Position numbers and translations under genes: made by a program. Positions 43,339 to 51,201 of a stretch of 64,000 nt of DNA are shown in pieces (position 1 is the stretch's first letter; every line of letters begins with the position of its first letter). Below the pieces are notes generated by a model that was not told the origin of the DNA, searched no databases, and worked only from the letters and a program-made list of their open reading frames with translations. This stretch comes from Alistipes sp. (GTDB taxonomy: Bacteria; Bacteroidota; Bacteroidia; Bacteroidales; Rikenellaceae): assembly GCA_017547175.1 (NCBI GenBank), contig JAFYQI010000003.1:35771-99770 (forward strand), read 5' to 3'.

Positions 43339-44286
43339 ATGAAAAAGATTCTCATCGTTGGTGCAGGCGGCCAAATCGGTTCGGAACTCACCGTCTATCT
43401 GCGTAACATTTATGGCAACCAGAATGTAGTGGCAACCGATATGCGCGACTGCAAGCAGTTGGGCGAAGACGGCCCGTTCGAGGTACTCAATGCACTCGAT
43501 GCAACGGCTATGGCCTCCATCGTAGGTCGTTACCAAATCGATACAATCTTCAATCTGGTAGCACTTCTTTCGGCTGTGGGCGAACGTAACCCCCAGATGG
43601 CATGGACGGTAAACATGGGTGCGCTGAACAACTCGTTGGAGGTTGCACGTCAGCACCACTGCGCCCTCTTCACCCCCTCGTCGATCGGAGCCTTTGGTCC
43701 CACGTCGCCCAAAGATGGCACGCCTCAGGATACGATCATGCAGCCTACCACCATCTACGGCATCTGCAAATACACGGGTGAGATGCTCAGCAACTACTAT
43801 TACCAAAAATTCGGTGTCGACACCCGTTCGGTACGTTTCCCGGGTATTATCTCGAACGTAACGCTCCCTGGTGGCGGTACGACGGACTATGCTGTCGAGA
43901 TCTACTACGAGGCAATTCGTTCGGGTCACTTCACCTGTCCCATCCCGCCTGAGGAGTATATGGACATGATCTACATGCCCGACGCCCTGCGCGCCTGCGT
44001 GGAGCTGATGGAGGCTGACCCTGCACGTCTGAAGCACCGCAACAGCTTCAACCTCGCCTCGATGAGCTTCACCCCCGAGATCATTGCCGCCGAGATCAAA
44101 AAACGTCTTCCCGACTTTACGATGGACTACAATGTCGACCCCGTGAAGCAGGCAATCGCCCAGAGCTGGCCCAACTCGCTCGACGACACGTGCGCGCGCG
44201 AGGAGTGGGCTTGGAAGCCCGAGTGGGACCTCTCGTCAATGACCGACGACATGCTGCTGCATATCCGTCAAAAGTTGGGCAAGTAA
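43339..44286 (+). CDS. tdh: SDR-type L-threonine 3-dehydrogenase
   Basis: The short-chain-dehydrogenase type of threonine dehydrogenase oxidises L-threonine with NAD+ to 2-amino-3-ketobutyrate. The start at 43339 (MKKILIVGAGGQIGSELTVY) is chosen because a -7 box TATCTTTG lies at 43307-43314, inside the longer frame. The Rossmann motif is GAGGQIG, the catalytic parts are TPSSIGAFG and the Tyr-x-x-x-Lys of TIYGICKYTGEM (about residue 138), and MDMIYMPDALRACVELM is typical of this subgroup. The 315-residue length fits. No 2-amino-3-ketobutyrate CoA ligase gene is adjacent. An alpha/beta hydrolase follows after 4 bases. Confidence 0.88.
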   Translation: MKKILIVGAGGQIGSELTVYLRNIYGNQNVVATDMRDCKQLGEDGPFEVLNALDATAMASIVGRYQIDTIFNLVALLSAVGERNPQMAWTVNMGALNNSLEVARQHHCALFTPSSIGAFGPTSPKDGTPQDTIMQPTTIYGICKYTGEMLSNYYYQKFGVDTRSVRFPGIISNVTLPGGGTTDYAVEIYYEAIRSGHFTCPIPPEEYMDMIYMPDALRACVELMEADPARLKHRNSFNLASMSFTPEIIAAEIKKRLPDFTMDYNVDPVKQAIAQSWPNSLDDTCAREEWAWKPEWDLSSMTDDMLLHIRQKLGK

Positions 44287-44290
44287 GTCC

Positions 44291-45238
44291 ATGAAACGGG
44301 TGATTGGCTGGATTATTGGTAGTCTATTGGTCGTGGTGCTGCTCACATTAGGGGGCGGCTATTACCTCACGCGGGTAGCTCTTCAGCCTACGGTCGAACG
44401 ATCGGAAGAGCACTTCATCGCCTCGTTCGACGAGCACTATCCCGATTTGGTCCCATGGTTTACGGCACTCCGCGCGGAAGGTGCGATCGGCGAAATCACC
44501 CGTAAGGGGGCAGACGGCTGCGAACTCCAGGCCTACTACATCCCGGCTGAATCCGCCTCAACCCGTACCGCCATCTTGGTACACGGTTATACCGACCATC
44601 CGTTCGGCATGATGCAGTACGGCTGGATCTACCGCGAAAAGCTGGGTTGCAACCTGCTGCTTCCGACGCTTCGCTACCACGGCAAGAGCGGTGGCGACCA
44701 TATTCAAATGGGATGGAACGACCGCCTGGATATCAAACAGTGGATTGAGGTGTGCGACACGCTCTTTGGAGAGGGTCAGGAGATCGTGATCCACGGCCTT
44801 TCGATGGGAGCTGCCACCGTCATGATGCTCTCGGGCGAAACCGATCTGCCCACTTCGGTGCGTTGCATGGTCGAAGATTGCGGCTACACAAGCGTTTGGG
44901 ATCAATTCTCAAAGGAGCTGAAAGAGGATTACCACCTCCCCACATTCCCGATTCTTCAGGTGGCACGCAAGATTGCTCAATGGCGTTTTGGTTGGGATTT
45001 CTGCGAGGCTTCGGCCCTTGAAGCGGTCGGCCGCTCGACCTGTCCGATGCTCTTTATCCACGGAGGCAACGACCACTATGTTCCGACATGCATGGTCTAT
45101 CCCCTCTACGAAGCAAAAACGCAAGGACCGAAACAGCAATGGATTGCACCCGATGCAGGCCATGCCGATGCATACATGGACCATCCGGAATCATACGCCG
45201 AGGTTGTCTGCACGTTCTGCGAGCAATATTTCGACTAA
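44291..45238 (+). CDS. Membrane-anchored alpha/beta hydrolase
   Basis: The 315-residue serine hydrolase starts with one membrane helix (about 5-27, RVIGWIIGSLLVVVLLTLGG), probably an uncleaved anchor. The fold includes AILVHGYTDHPFGMMQYGW (oxyanion region), the nucleophile elbow EIVIHGLSMGAATVMML (Ser near residue 175), acid Asp in LFIHGGNDHYVPTCM and His in APDAGHADAYMDHPESY. It is close to the YqkD/FrsA-like BAAT or esterase group; the substrate is unknown. It begins 4 bases after the threonine dehydrogenase gene, so the two are co-transcribed, though no shared pathway is obvious. A terminator follows. Confidence 0.88.
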   Translation: MKRVIGWIIGSLLVVVLLTLGGGYYLTRVALQPTVERSEEHFIASFDEHYPDLVPWFTALRAEGAIGEITRKGADGCELQAYYIPAESASTRTAILVHGYTDHPFGMMQYGWIYREKLGCNLLLPTLRYHGKSGGDHIQMGWNDRLDIKQWIEVCDTLFGEGQEIVIHGLSMGAATVMMLSGETDLPTSVRCMVEDCGYTSVWDQFSKELKEDYHLPTFPILQVARKIAQWRFGWDFCEASALEAVGRSTCPMLFIHGGNDHYVPTCMVYPLYEAKTQGPKQQWIAPDAGHADAYMDHPESYAEVVCTFCEQYFD

Positions 45239-45253
45239 ACAAAACCACAAAAT

Positions 45254-45288
45254 AAGGGGGCTGTCACACATCGGACAGCCCCCTTTTC
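45254..45288. terminator. Terminator between alpha/beta hydrolase and META lipoprotein
   Basis: Twelve-base-pair stem AAGGGGGCTGTC / GACAGCCCCCTT with an 8-base loop, then TTTTC. It lies between convergent genes and may serve both. Confidence 0.88.
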
Positions 45289-45318
45289 TCGATAAAACCC
45301 TATCGTCTACGCACGGTC

Positions 45319-45765
45319 TTACTGCAATTCGGGCTTGGCCTGAAAGACGGCCAGCAGATCATCACCGGCAAAGAGCATCAGCATCGCACCATCCATATCG
45401 TAGCGCGTCACCTGATTCAACATCTCGACAAAGCGATCCTCGGTAGCCTGATCGGGACACATCATGCGGGTCATGCCGGCATTCTCGAGTTTCAAGGTAT
45501 GCTTATCATTCGTTTTGTAGGTAGCAGTCAATCGATTGCAGGCACCTACACCGGCAAAACGCTGCTCGTCGGCAAAGAATTGGATCGTATATTTTCCCTC
45601 AACGGGCTGCATGCTCTCGCCACCCAACTGCACGAGTTGCCACTCGGTATCCGTGAGGGGTTTTTGGGTCTTCTTTTGTACGGCACGGCAATTACAGCAG
45701 CCAACCAAGACGGCCACCAGGACCATCACACTCACAATTTGATAAATCATTTTCATCACACTCAT
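45319..45765 (-). CDS. META-domain (HslJ-like) lipoprotein
   Basis: The start at 45765 (MSVMKMIYQIVSVMVLVAVL, then VGCCNC) gives a lipoprotein signal; a -7 box TATCTTTG at 45785-45792 rules out the longer frame. MKMIYQ at 45756 is an equally possible start. The META domain follows (about 40-147): TEWQLVQLGGESMQPVEGKY, FAGVGACNRLTATYKTND, ENAGMTRMMCPDQATEDRFV. HslJ relatives are heat-inducible envelope proteins linked to novobiocin tolerance in E. coli; the function is not defined. It is a single-gene unit, with the DUF721 gene 59 bases upstream on the same strand. Confidence 0.88.
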   Translation of the reverse strand: MSVMKMIYQIVSVMVLVAVLVGCCNCRAVQKKTQKPLTDTEWQLVQLGGESMQPVEGKYTIQFFADEQRFAGVGACNRLTATYKTNDKHTLKLENAGMTRMMCPDQATEDRFVEMLNQVTRYDMDGAMLMLFAGDDLLAVFQAKPELQ

Positions 45766-45824
45766 TTTTTTTGATTGTTCTTGGCAAAGATAGTACAAGA
45801 TTGTTGCCTATGCAACACCTCGCG

Positions 45825-46115
45825 CTAACGGATAATCACGGCATTGATCAGGCGCACACCGGCCTGCTGATTCAGAGCATCGCGCAAGGCATCGCGCTGA
45901 TAAAAGAGCTCTTGACGCAACACCGACGAGCGAATACGCACATGCAGGATGTGATTTTCGAGTCGTAACTCGGTCGTTTCGTTGGCGATACGCTCACCCA
46001 CCACCCTATGCCAGATTTCGGGCAGACGACCTTCGGCCACCTTGGCTGCAATATAGGGACGGCGGAAAAATTCGTCCAGCAGCTCCCCCATCAGTTGTGT
46101 CTTGGTACGGCGCAT
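45825..46115 (-). CDS. DUF721-domain protein (DciA-like)
   Basis: The 96-residue protein contains the DUF721 fold: LMGELLDEFFRRPYIAAKVA, EIWHRVVGERIANETTELRL and HVRIRSSVLRQELFYQRDAL. The family includes DciA, which helps load the replicative helicase DnaB in bacteria lacking DnaC; the type here is the short form with a KH-like domain. It begins 6 bases after the recF stop codon, so a replication or repair link is reasonable. No other sequence feature is present. Confidence 0.85.
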   Translation of the reverse strand: MRRTKTQLMGELLDEFFRRPYIAAKVAEGRLPEIWHRVVGERIANETTELRLENHILHVRIRSSVLRQELFYQRDALRDALNQQAGVRLINAVIIR

Positions 46116-46121
46116 AGTCGG

Positions 46122-47219
46122 TTACTTTTCGGCAAGGGTAGCCTGTCCGTCAGCCATGTAATATAATATATAGGTGCTCCCGGCACGCTCCAAAATCCGA
46201 CTCAGGCGTGTCGGATTGCAGTCGGTAATGAGGATCTGACCGAACGTATCGCTCGACACAAGACGAATCAACTGCTCCACACGCCCCGCATCAAGTTTAT
46301 CGAACAGATCGTCGAGCAACAAGATCGGCTTTTCGCCACACGCACGCCCCAAGATGGTATATTGAGCCAGCTTAAGCGCAATGAGGAAGGATTTTTGTTG
46401 CCCTTGCGAGCCATATTTACGCAACGGATATCCGCCAATCTTCAGCACCAGATCATCGCGATGAATACCCGCCGTGGTAAACTCATTGGCATAATCCTTC
46501 TGGCGCGCCTCACGCAACACCTCTGCAAAGGGTCGTTCGTTCAACTCCGACTTATAGTGTAGCTCCACCTGCTCACGATCTTCAGATAACAGACGATAGT
46601 ATTGAGCAACAAGCGGTTGAAGCTCCTCGACCTGCTCACGACGACGAGCATGAATTTTCTCGCCATGCTCCACCAATTGCGCATCATAGATCGAGAGCAT
46701 CACCTCGTCGGGCTGCATCTTCAGCAGCCGATTGCGCTCGGCCAACACAGCATTATAGCGAATCAACGCCGTCATATAGCCACGGTCGATTGTCGAAAGA
46801 AAGGCATTGAGAAAACGGCGACGCTCATCGGCGGCATCGCTAATGAGGATCGAATCAGCCGGCGAGACGATTACCGAGGGGATCAATCCGACATGATCCG
46901 ACAACCGTTCATACTCTTTCCCGTTGCGTTTGAGGACTTTACCTCCCTTACGCGAAAAGCTGCAAACGACCTGCTCCTGCCGATCGTTATCGGTCGCATA
47001 GAGTCCCTCAGCCAAGAAAAAATCCGCCCCGTGACGTATGGTCTGCCCATCGGTCATACCGAAGGCCGATTTACACATCGAGAGATAGTAGACGGCATCG
47101 ATCACATTGGTCTTACCCGTACCGTTGTCGCCCACCAGGCAATTGATCCCATTACCGAAGCGAAGTTCGCTTTCGGCGATGTTCTTAAAATTCAGAAGCG
47201 AGAGTTTTTTCAGTAGCAT
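46122..47219 (-). CDS. recF: Recombination protein RecF
   Basis: RecF loads RecA at single-strand gaps with RecO and RecR. The 365-residue SMC-like ATPase has Walker A INCLVGDNGTGKTNVIDAVY (about residues 25-44), family text FADEVLREARQKD-like before GIHRDDLVLKIGGYPLRKYG, the signature GSQGQQKSFLIALKLAQ (about 270) and Walker B KPILLLDDLFDKLDAGRVEQ. Length is standard. It is the first gene of a pair with DUF721 and is divergent from a TPR gene, sharing a 107-base promoter region. dnaA and dnaN are not nearby, as is usual for Bacteroidetes. Confidence 0.96.
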   Translation of the reverse strand: MLLKKLSLLNFKNIAESELRFGNGINCLVGDNGTGKTNVIDAVYYLSMCKSAFGMTDGQTIRHGADFFLAEGLYATDNDRQEQVVCSFSRKGGKVLKRNGKEYERLSDHVGLIPSVIVSPADSILISDAADERRRFLNAFLSTIDRGYMTALIRYNAVLAERNRLLKMQPDEVMLSIYDAQLVEHGEKIHARRREQVEELQPLVAQYYRLLSEDREQVELHYKSELNERPFAEVLREARQKDYANEFTTAGIHRDDLVLKIGGYPLRKYGSQGQQKSFLIALKLAQYTILGRACGEKPILLLDDLFDKLDAGRVEQLIRLVSSDTFGQILITDCNPTRLSRILERAGSTYILYYMADGQATLAEK

Positions 47220-47326
47220 AATGCAAAGTTAAGAAAAAATCGGCTCACTTTATTGTGCTTTGTGAATAGTTTTGTATCTTTGTTCGCTAATAAGGCAAAT
47301 TATAAACTAAAAACTAAAATACAACT

Positions 47327-48010
47327 ATGGCAAAACAGAACATCGCCGAGCCCGAAGCACTGGGTCAGGCCATGAGCAAAACCGAGCTCTTTTTCGAGAA
47401 CAACGGTCGAAAGGTAACGTATGCATTCCTCGCACTGCTGGTGCTGGGTCTGGCTATCTATGGCTATCGCGCCCTCGTAGTAACGCCCCGCGTTGAGAAG
47501 GCTGCAGAGCTGATCGCCGAGGCTCAAGCGCGCTTCAACGCTGAGACGCCCGACTTCGAGTTGGCTCTCAACGGTGACGCCAACGGTGCCGGTTTCCTCG
47601 ACGTAATCGACCAGTATGGTTCGACCGCATCGGGTAACCTCGCCAAGCACTATGCCGGTATCTGCTACCTGCGCACGGGTGATTTGGAGCAGGCTGCCGC
47701 TTATTTGAAGAAATTCAAGACCGTGAAGGGTCTGGCCGGTGCCGTGATCAATGCCCAGAACTGGGGCTTGCAGGGCGACATCGCTGTTGAGATGGGCGAC
47801 TACAAGGCTGCTGCCGACTTCTTCAAGAAGGCTGTAGAGGCTGCCGATAACAACGTAACGGCTCCCCTCTATCTGCGCAAGGCCGGTATGGCTGAGCAGG
47901 CTGCCGGTAACACGGAGGCTGCCAAGAAGCTCTACGAGCAGATCACGACGCAGTACCCCGCTTCGATGGAGGCTCGCGACGCTGACAAGCTGATCGGTTC
48001 GATTCGCTAA
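47327..48010 (+). CDS. Membrane-anchored TPR protein (YfgM-like)
   Basis: The 227-residue protein has a short cytoplasmic start, one membrane helix (about 30-50, VTYAFLALLVLGLAIYGYRA) and TPR-like repeats (about 95-225, GNLAKHYAGICYLRTGDLEQ, LQGDIAVEMGDYKAAADFFK, KAGMAEQAAGNTEAAKKLYE). E. coli YfgM binds the Sec translocon and periplasmic chaperones; that link is by family resemblance only. A -7 box TATCTTTG at 47275-47282 supplies a promoter. The next gene, ribH, begins 24 bases on; the order recF - TPR - ribH with recF divergent recurs in Bacteroidetes. Confidence 0.88.
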   Translation: MAKQNIAEPEALGQAMSKTELFFENNGRKVTYAFLALLVLGLAIYGYRALVVTPRVEKAAELIAEAQARFNAETPDFELALNGDANGAGFLDVIDQYGSTASGNLAKHYAGICYLRTGDLEQAAAYLKKFKTVKGLAGAVINAQNWGLQGDIAVEMGDYKAAADFFKKAVEAADNNVTAPLYLRKAGMAEQAAGNTEAAKKLYEQITTQYPASMEARDADKLIGSIR

Positions 48011-48033
48011 ACCTCCTTTAGCCCGTTACTGCT

Positions 48034-48564
48034 ATGGCTACTGCTCATCACAACCTTTCGCAGTTCGACTCTCCGCTGCCCTCAGCGGCCAACATGCGCT
48101 TTGGCATCGTGGTCGCAGAGTGGAATCGCGAGGTGACCGAGGCCCTCTTGGAGGGTGCCGTACGCACGCTGCATGCAGCAGGTTGCCCCGACGCAAATAT
48201 CCAGATCAAGTATGTTCCCGGCACTTTTGAACTGACGCTCGGCGCCCAGTTCTTCGCCGAATATACCGACGTGGATGCCGTAATTGCCCTGGGATGCGTC
48301 ATTCAGGGTGAGACACGCCATTTCGACTTTATCTGCCAAGGCGTCACGCAGGGTATCACGCAGGTGCAGCTGCATTGGCAGATGCCGATTGCCTTTGGTG
48401 TGCTTACGGTCGATAATCAACAGCAGGCTCTCGATCGCGCCGGTGGCCGTCATGGCAATAAGGGAGACGAAGCCGCAGCTGCCGCGATCCAGATGGTAAA
48501 GCTCCAACTCGACATGGCAGCAGCAGCCCCCAATCCCGAGCAAGACCATCGCTCGGTGAACTAA
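48034..48564 (+). CDS. ribH: 6,7-dimethyl-8-ribityllumazine synthase
   Basis: RibH condenses ribitylaminouracil with dihydroxybutanone phosphate, the penultimate step of riboflavin synthesis. The 176-residue protein has RFGIVVAEWNREVTEALLEG, YVPGTFELTLGAQFF (substrate pocket), VIALGCVIQGETRHFDFICQ with the catalytic His, and FGVLTVDNQQQALDRAGGRH near the C terminus. Length is normal; such enzymes assemble as pentamers or capsids. No other rib gene is near. A terminator follows after 20 bases. Confidence 0.95.
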   Translation: MATAHHNLSQFDSPLPSAANMRFGIVVAEWNREVTEALLEGAVRTLHAAGCPDANIQIKYVPGTFELTLGAQFFAEYTDVDAVIALGCVIQGETRHFDFICQGVTQGITQVQLHWQMPIAFGVLTVDNQQQALDRAGGRHGNKGDEAAAAAIQMVKLQLDMAAAAPNPEQDHRSVN

Positions 48565-48583
48565 GGCTAACGGAAAAACGAAC

Positions 48584-48612
48584 AAGGGTGTCCAAACGGG
48601 CACCCTTATTTA
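48584..48612 (+). terminator. Terminator after ribH
   Basis: Stem AAGGGTG / CACCCTT with a 10-base loop followed by ATTTATTAT. Confidence 0.7.
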
Positions 48613-48760
48613 TTATATACCTATCTATACCTAAAATCTCCTTTATCATTACATTGTCAAAATTGTCACAACCTAACTATTACTTTGTGGTCAGATAAAC
48701 CTTTCAAACTATATAATTATAGTCATTTTGGAGTTGGCTACTTACAGCGTGGATTGTTAA

Positions 48761-48949
48761 CATGTTTTCGAAAAAGAATCACACGATTTACTGGCTTGTG
48801 ATTTATTGTGCGACGACGAAAGTGAATATGAGGATCTCGAGGACGACGACAATTGGGATGAAGAGGCCGATTGGGACGAGGAGGAGGATCTGGATGATGG
48901 TTGGGACAACGAAGATGAAGACAACGATTGGGAAGACGATAGTGAGTAG
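48761..48949 (+). pseudogene. Start-less, highly acidic 62-codon open frame
   Basis: After a TAA at 48758-48760, this frame is open for 62 codons to TAG at 48947-48949 and encodes 35 Asp or Glu residues and four Trp (for example DDDNWDEEADWDEEEDLDDG and DNEDEDNDWEDDSE). It has no ATG. The adjacent frame has ATG at 48762; one extra T in the T4 run just after that ATG would join it to the acidic frame. Either a frameshifted small gene, a sequencing slip in a homopolymer, or a programmed shift would explain this. Similar acidic tails are known on many proteins, and no family is recognised. Confidence 0.45.
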
Positions 48950-49118
48950 GGAAATTAAAATAGAGAGCGAAACTCTCACCCAACTACCTTAATAGCACTA
49001 TTTTATTTCGGCAACCAACTTCCAATTGCCTGCTTACACACTACAAAGGCAAGAGCGCCGTAGACGATCGCAGTTTTGTGGTTCAGCCGTGCGGGCTCGC
49101 GCGCTTTCAGCTAGGCCA

Positions 49119-49153
49119 CAAAAAAAGTGCTTGGTCGCAAAACCAAGCACTTG
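49119..49153 (-). terminator. Second terminator downstream of the tRNA-His tail copy
   Basis: On the minus strand AAGTGCTTGG / CCAAGCACTT with an 8-base loop, followed by seven T. Confidence 0.75.
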
Positions 49154-49339
49154 CCTTTAGGGGTGGAAGATGGGGCTCGAAGTGCGAAGCACTCGCCGAA
49201 ATACCATTGAAAATAAGACACAATTATTTCGGCAACCCTCCTATCCGTGAGTAGGCCCGTCGGGTAGTTGCTCGGAGGCCCGTTGGGCCGATTTGTTTTT
49301 GTGGTTACACACCGTGCTTGCACGAGGGTGTATAACCAC

Positions 49340-49371
49340 AAAAAAAATAAGCGGTTGAAATCAACCGCTTA
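49340..49371 (-). terminator. Terminator of tRNA-His
   Basis: On the minus strand TAAGCGGTTGA / TCAACCGCTTA with a short loop, followed by eight T; it starts 23 bases past the tRNA 3' end. Confidence 0.85.
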
Positions 49372-49393
49372 CCGAGCAACTTGCTTAAAAGAG

Positions 49394-49468
<75 letters not shown>

Positions 49469-49550
49469 ATTTGATTGACTACTGATCGTCAATCGGAGTG
49501 CAAATATAGAACTTTTTTTGTTTCGCTGCAAATAAAAAGCAAAAAAAATG

Positions 49551-51191
49551 CTATCGACCCAATAATATGCGTGCCTGCGAGCGAGCGGCCTCGGTAACTT
49601 CGGCACCCGAGAGCATCTTAGCGATCTCCGTTTCGCGCTCCTCGACCGTCAATCGACGTAAGTGCGTACGGCCCTCCTCCTTGTAGACCACAAAGTGCGT
49701 ATCGCCCTTCGAGGCCACCTGGGGCAGATGGGTGATATCAACCACCTGCATCGTCGTCGAAAGCTCGGCTATAATCGCACCCATGGCATCGGCTATACGT
49801 CCCGACACACCCGTATCGATCTCATCAAACAGAATGGTCGGCAACTGCATACGGCGCGCCAAAAGCGCCTTCAAGGCCAACATCACACGCGAAAGCTCAC
49901 CACCCGAAGCAATCTTCTCGATCGGCTGCGGACGCACGTTCCGATTAGCCGTAAAGAGGAATTGCACGCTATCGGCTCCCGAGCGTTGCAATTCACGGGG
50001 TTGAAGATCAATCGTAAAGATTGTCTCGGCCATACCGAGTTGTGCCAACGTATTCAAAATCTCCTGCTCGAAGGTAGGTGCAGCCTGTTTACGACTCGCA
50101 TGCAGTTCGTCAGCCAACGTGCGGGTCTGCGCCTCCAATGCTCGCAAAGCCTCCTCGGCCTTTACAATCTCCTCATCCGAATGGGTAATCGCATCAAGAC
50201 GTCGGCGACTCTCATCGCGCAAAGCGATTAACGAGGCTTCATCCTGTACGCGGTATTTCTGTTGCAGCGCAATCAACGCATCGAGACGCGCCGTCTTTTT
50301 CTGCAGGCGCTCCGGATCGGCCTCAATACGCTCCGAATCGGCCGCGAGGCTTCGATTCAGATCCTTCAACTCCTCCAGCACCGAACGCAAACGATCGGCA
50401 TACTCAATGGCCGGAGCATACTGTGCACCCACCTGACGCATACCCTGCTCCCCCTCGCGCAGACGACCCAGGATACCCGTTTCATCAGCATCCAAATCAT
50501 TGCGCAGCGAGGTAAAGAGTTCGCCGATACGATCCGCATGTTCCAATACCGCCAATTCGGCCTCCAGCTCCACCTGCTCACCTAGACGTAGCTTCGCAGC
50601 CTCCAACTCCTCGCACTGGAAGCGCAACCACTCCTCATCGCGACGCCCTGCATCGGCTGCTTGACGCAACTCCTCGACACGACGGCGCTGTTCCAACAAC
50701 GTTTGATAGGTCGTGCGATACGTTTCACGCAACGACTCGTTATCTGCCACCGTATCGAGAGCCGACGTACGGAATTCCTCGGACGAAAGGATCAAATTCT
50801 GATGCTGCGAATGAATATCGACCAAACGAGCACCCAATTCGCGCAACGTTGCGAGTTGCACGGGCATATCGTTCACAAACGAGCGACTTTTTCCAGCAGG
50901 GGTAATCAGACGCGTCAACGTAGTCTCCACGTCATAATCCAACTCCAGCTCCTCGAAAAGTGCTTCGAGTTGCAGCCCGCTCAAATCGAACACGCCCTCT
51001 ACCTTGCAATTACGCGTCGCATCTTTGATCACCGCCCCTTCGTTTTTAGCACCCAGCAACAACGAGAGCGCACCCAACAGAATTGACTTACCGGCACCCG
51101 TTTCACCCGTCAGGATGTTCAGATGCTCGTCCAACTCCAACTCAAGATGGTCGATCAGGGCATAGTTCTCAACCGTAAGACGACGTAACAT
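49551..51191 (-). CDS. recN: DNA repair protein RecN
   Basis: RecN is an SMC-like ATPase acting in double-strand-break repair. The 546-residue protein opens MLRRLTVENYALIDHLELEL with Walker A NILTGETGAGKSILLGALSL (about residues 26-45), long coiled coils (about 150-240 and 290-365), the signature KIASGGELSRVMLALKALLA (about 425-444) and Walker B PTILFDEIDTGVSGRIADAM. VDIHSQHQNLIL is the expected Q-loop region. It is full length. It lies 10 bases after coaBC; recN, coaBC, rpoZ and bamD are adjacent in many Bacteroidetes. Confidence 0.96.
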   Translation of the reverse strand: MLRRLTVENYALIDHLELELDEHLNILTGETGAGKSILLGALSLLLGAKNEGAVIKDATRNCKVEGVFDLSGLQLEALFEELELDYDVETTLTRLITPAGKSRSFVNDMPVQLATLRELGARLVDIHSQHQNLILSSEEFRTSALDTVADNESLRETYRTTYQTLLEQRRRVEELRQAADAGRRDEEWLRFQCEELEAAKLRLGEQVELEAELAVLEHADRIGELFTSLRNDLDADETGILGRLREGEQGMRQVGAQYAPAIEYADRLRSVLEELKDLNRSLAADSERIEADPERLQKKTARLDALIALQQKYRVQDEASLIALRDESRRRLDAITHSDEEIVKAEEALRALEAQTRTLADELHASRKQAAPTFEQEILNTLAQLGMAETIFTIDLQPRELQRSGADSVQFLFTANRNVRPQPIEKIASGGELSRVMLALKALLARRMQLPTILFDEIDTGVSGRIADAMGAIIAELSTTMQVVDITHLPQVASKGDTHFVVYKEEGRTHLRRLTVEERETEIAKMLSGAEVTEAARSQARILLGR

Positions 51192-51201
51192 AGCGATAGA
51201 A

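Larger units (their letters stand above)
48950..49393. repeat. Diverged tandem duplication ending in tRNA-His 3' tails
   Basis: Two cassettes share the same order: TTATTTCGGCAACC (49003-49016 and 49224-49237), an imperfect hairpin TTTTGTGG ... CCACAAAA (49075-49123 and about 49303-49345), a terminator-like hairpin (49119-49153 and 49340-49371), then the 3' end of tRNA-His. The 21 bases 49161-49181 are identical to 49393-49413 inside and just past the tRNA, with a shift of 232 bases. The rest of each cassette has diverged, so the duplication is old or the tail is kept by recombination or selection. Confidence 0.75.

Noticed and set aside
48762..48992. A 76-codon frame rich in Thr, Arg and Lys
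   Set aside because: It is the shifted reading of the acidic frame's GAC/GAG/GAT codons; the acidic frame has the more striking and ordered composition.
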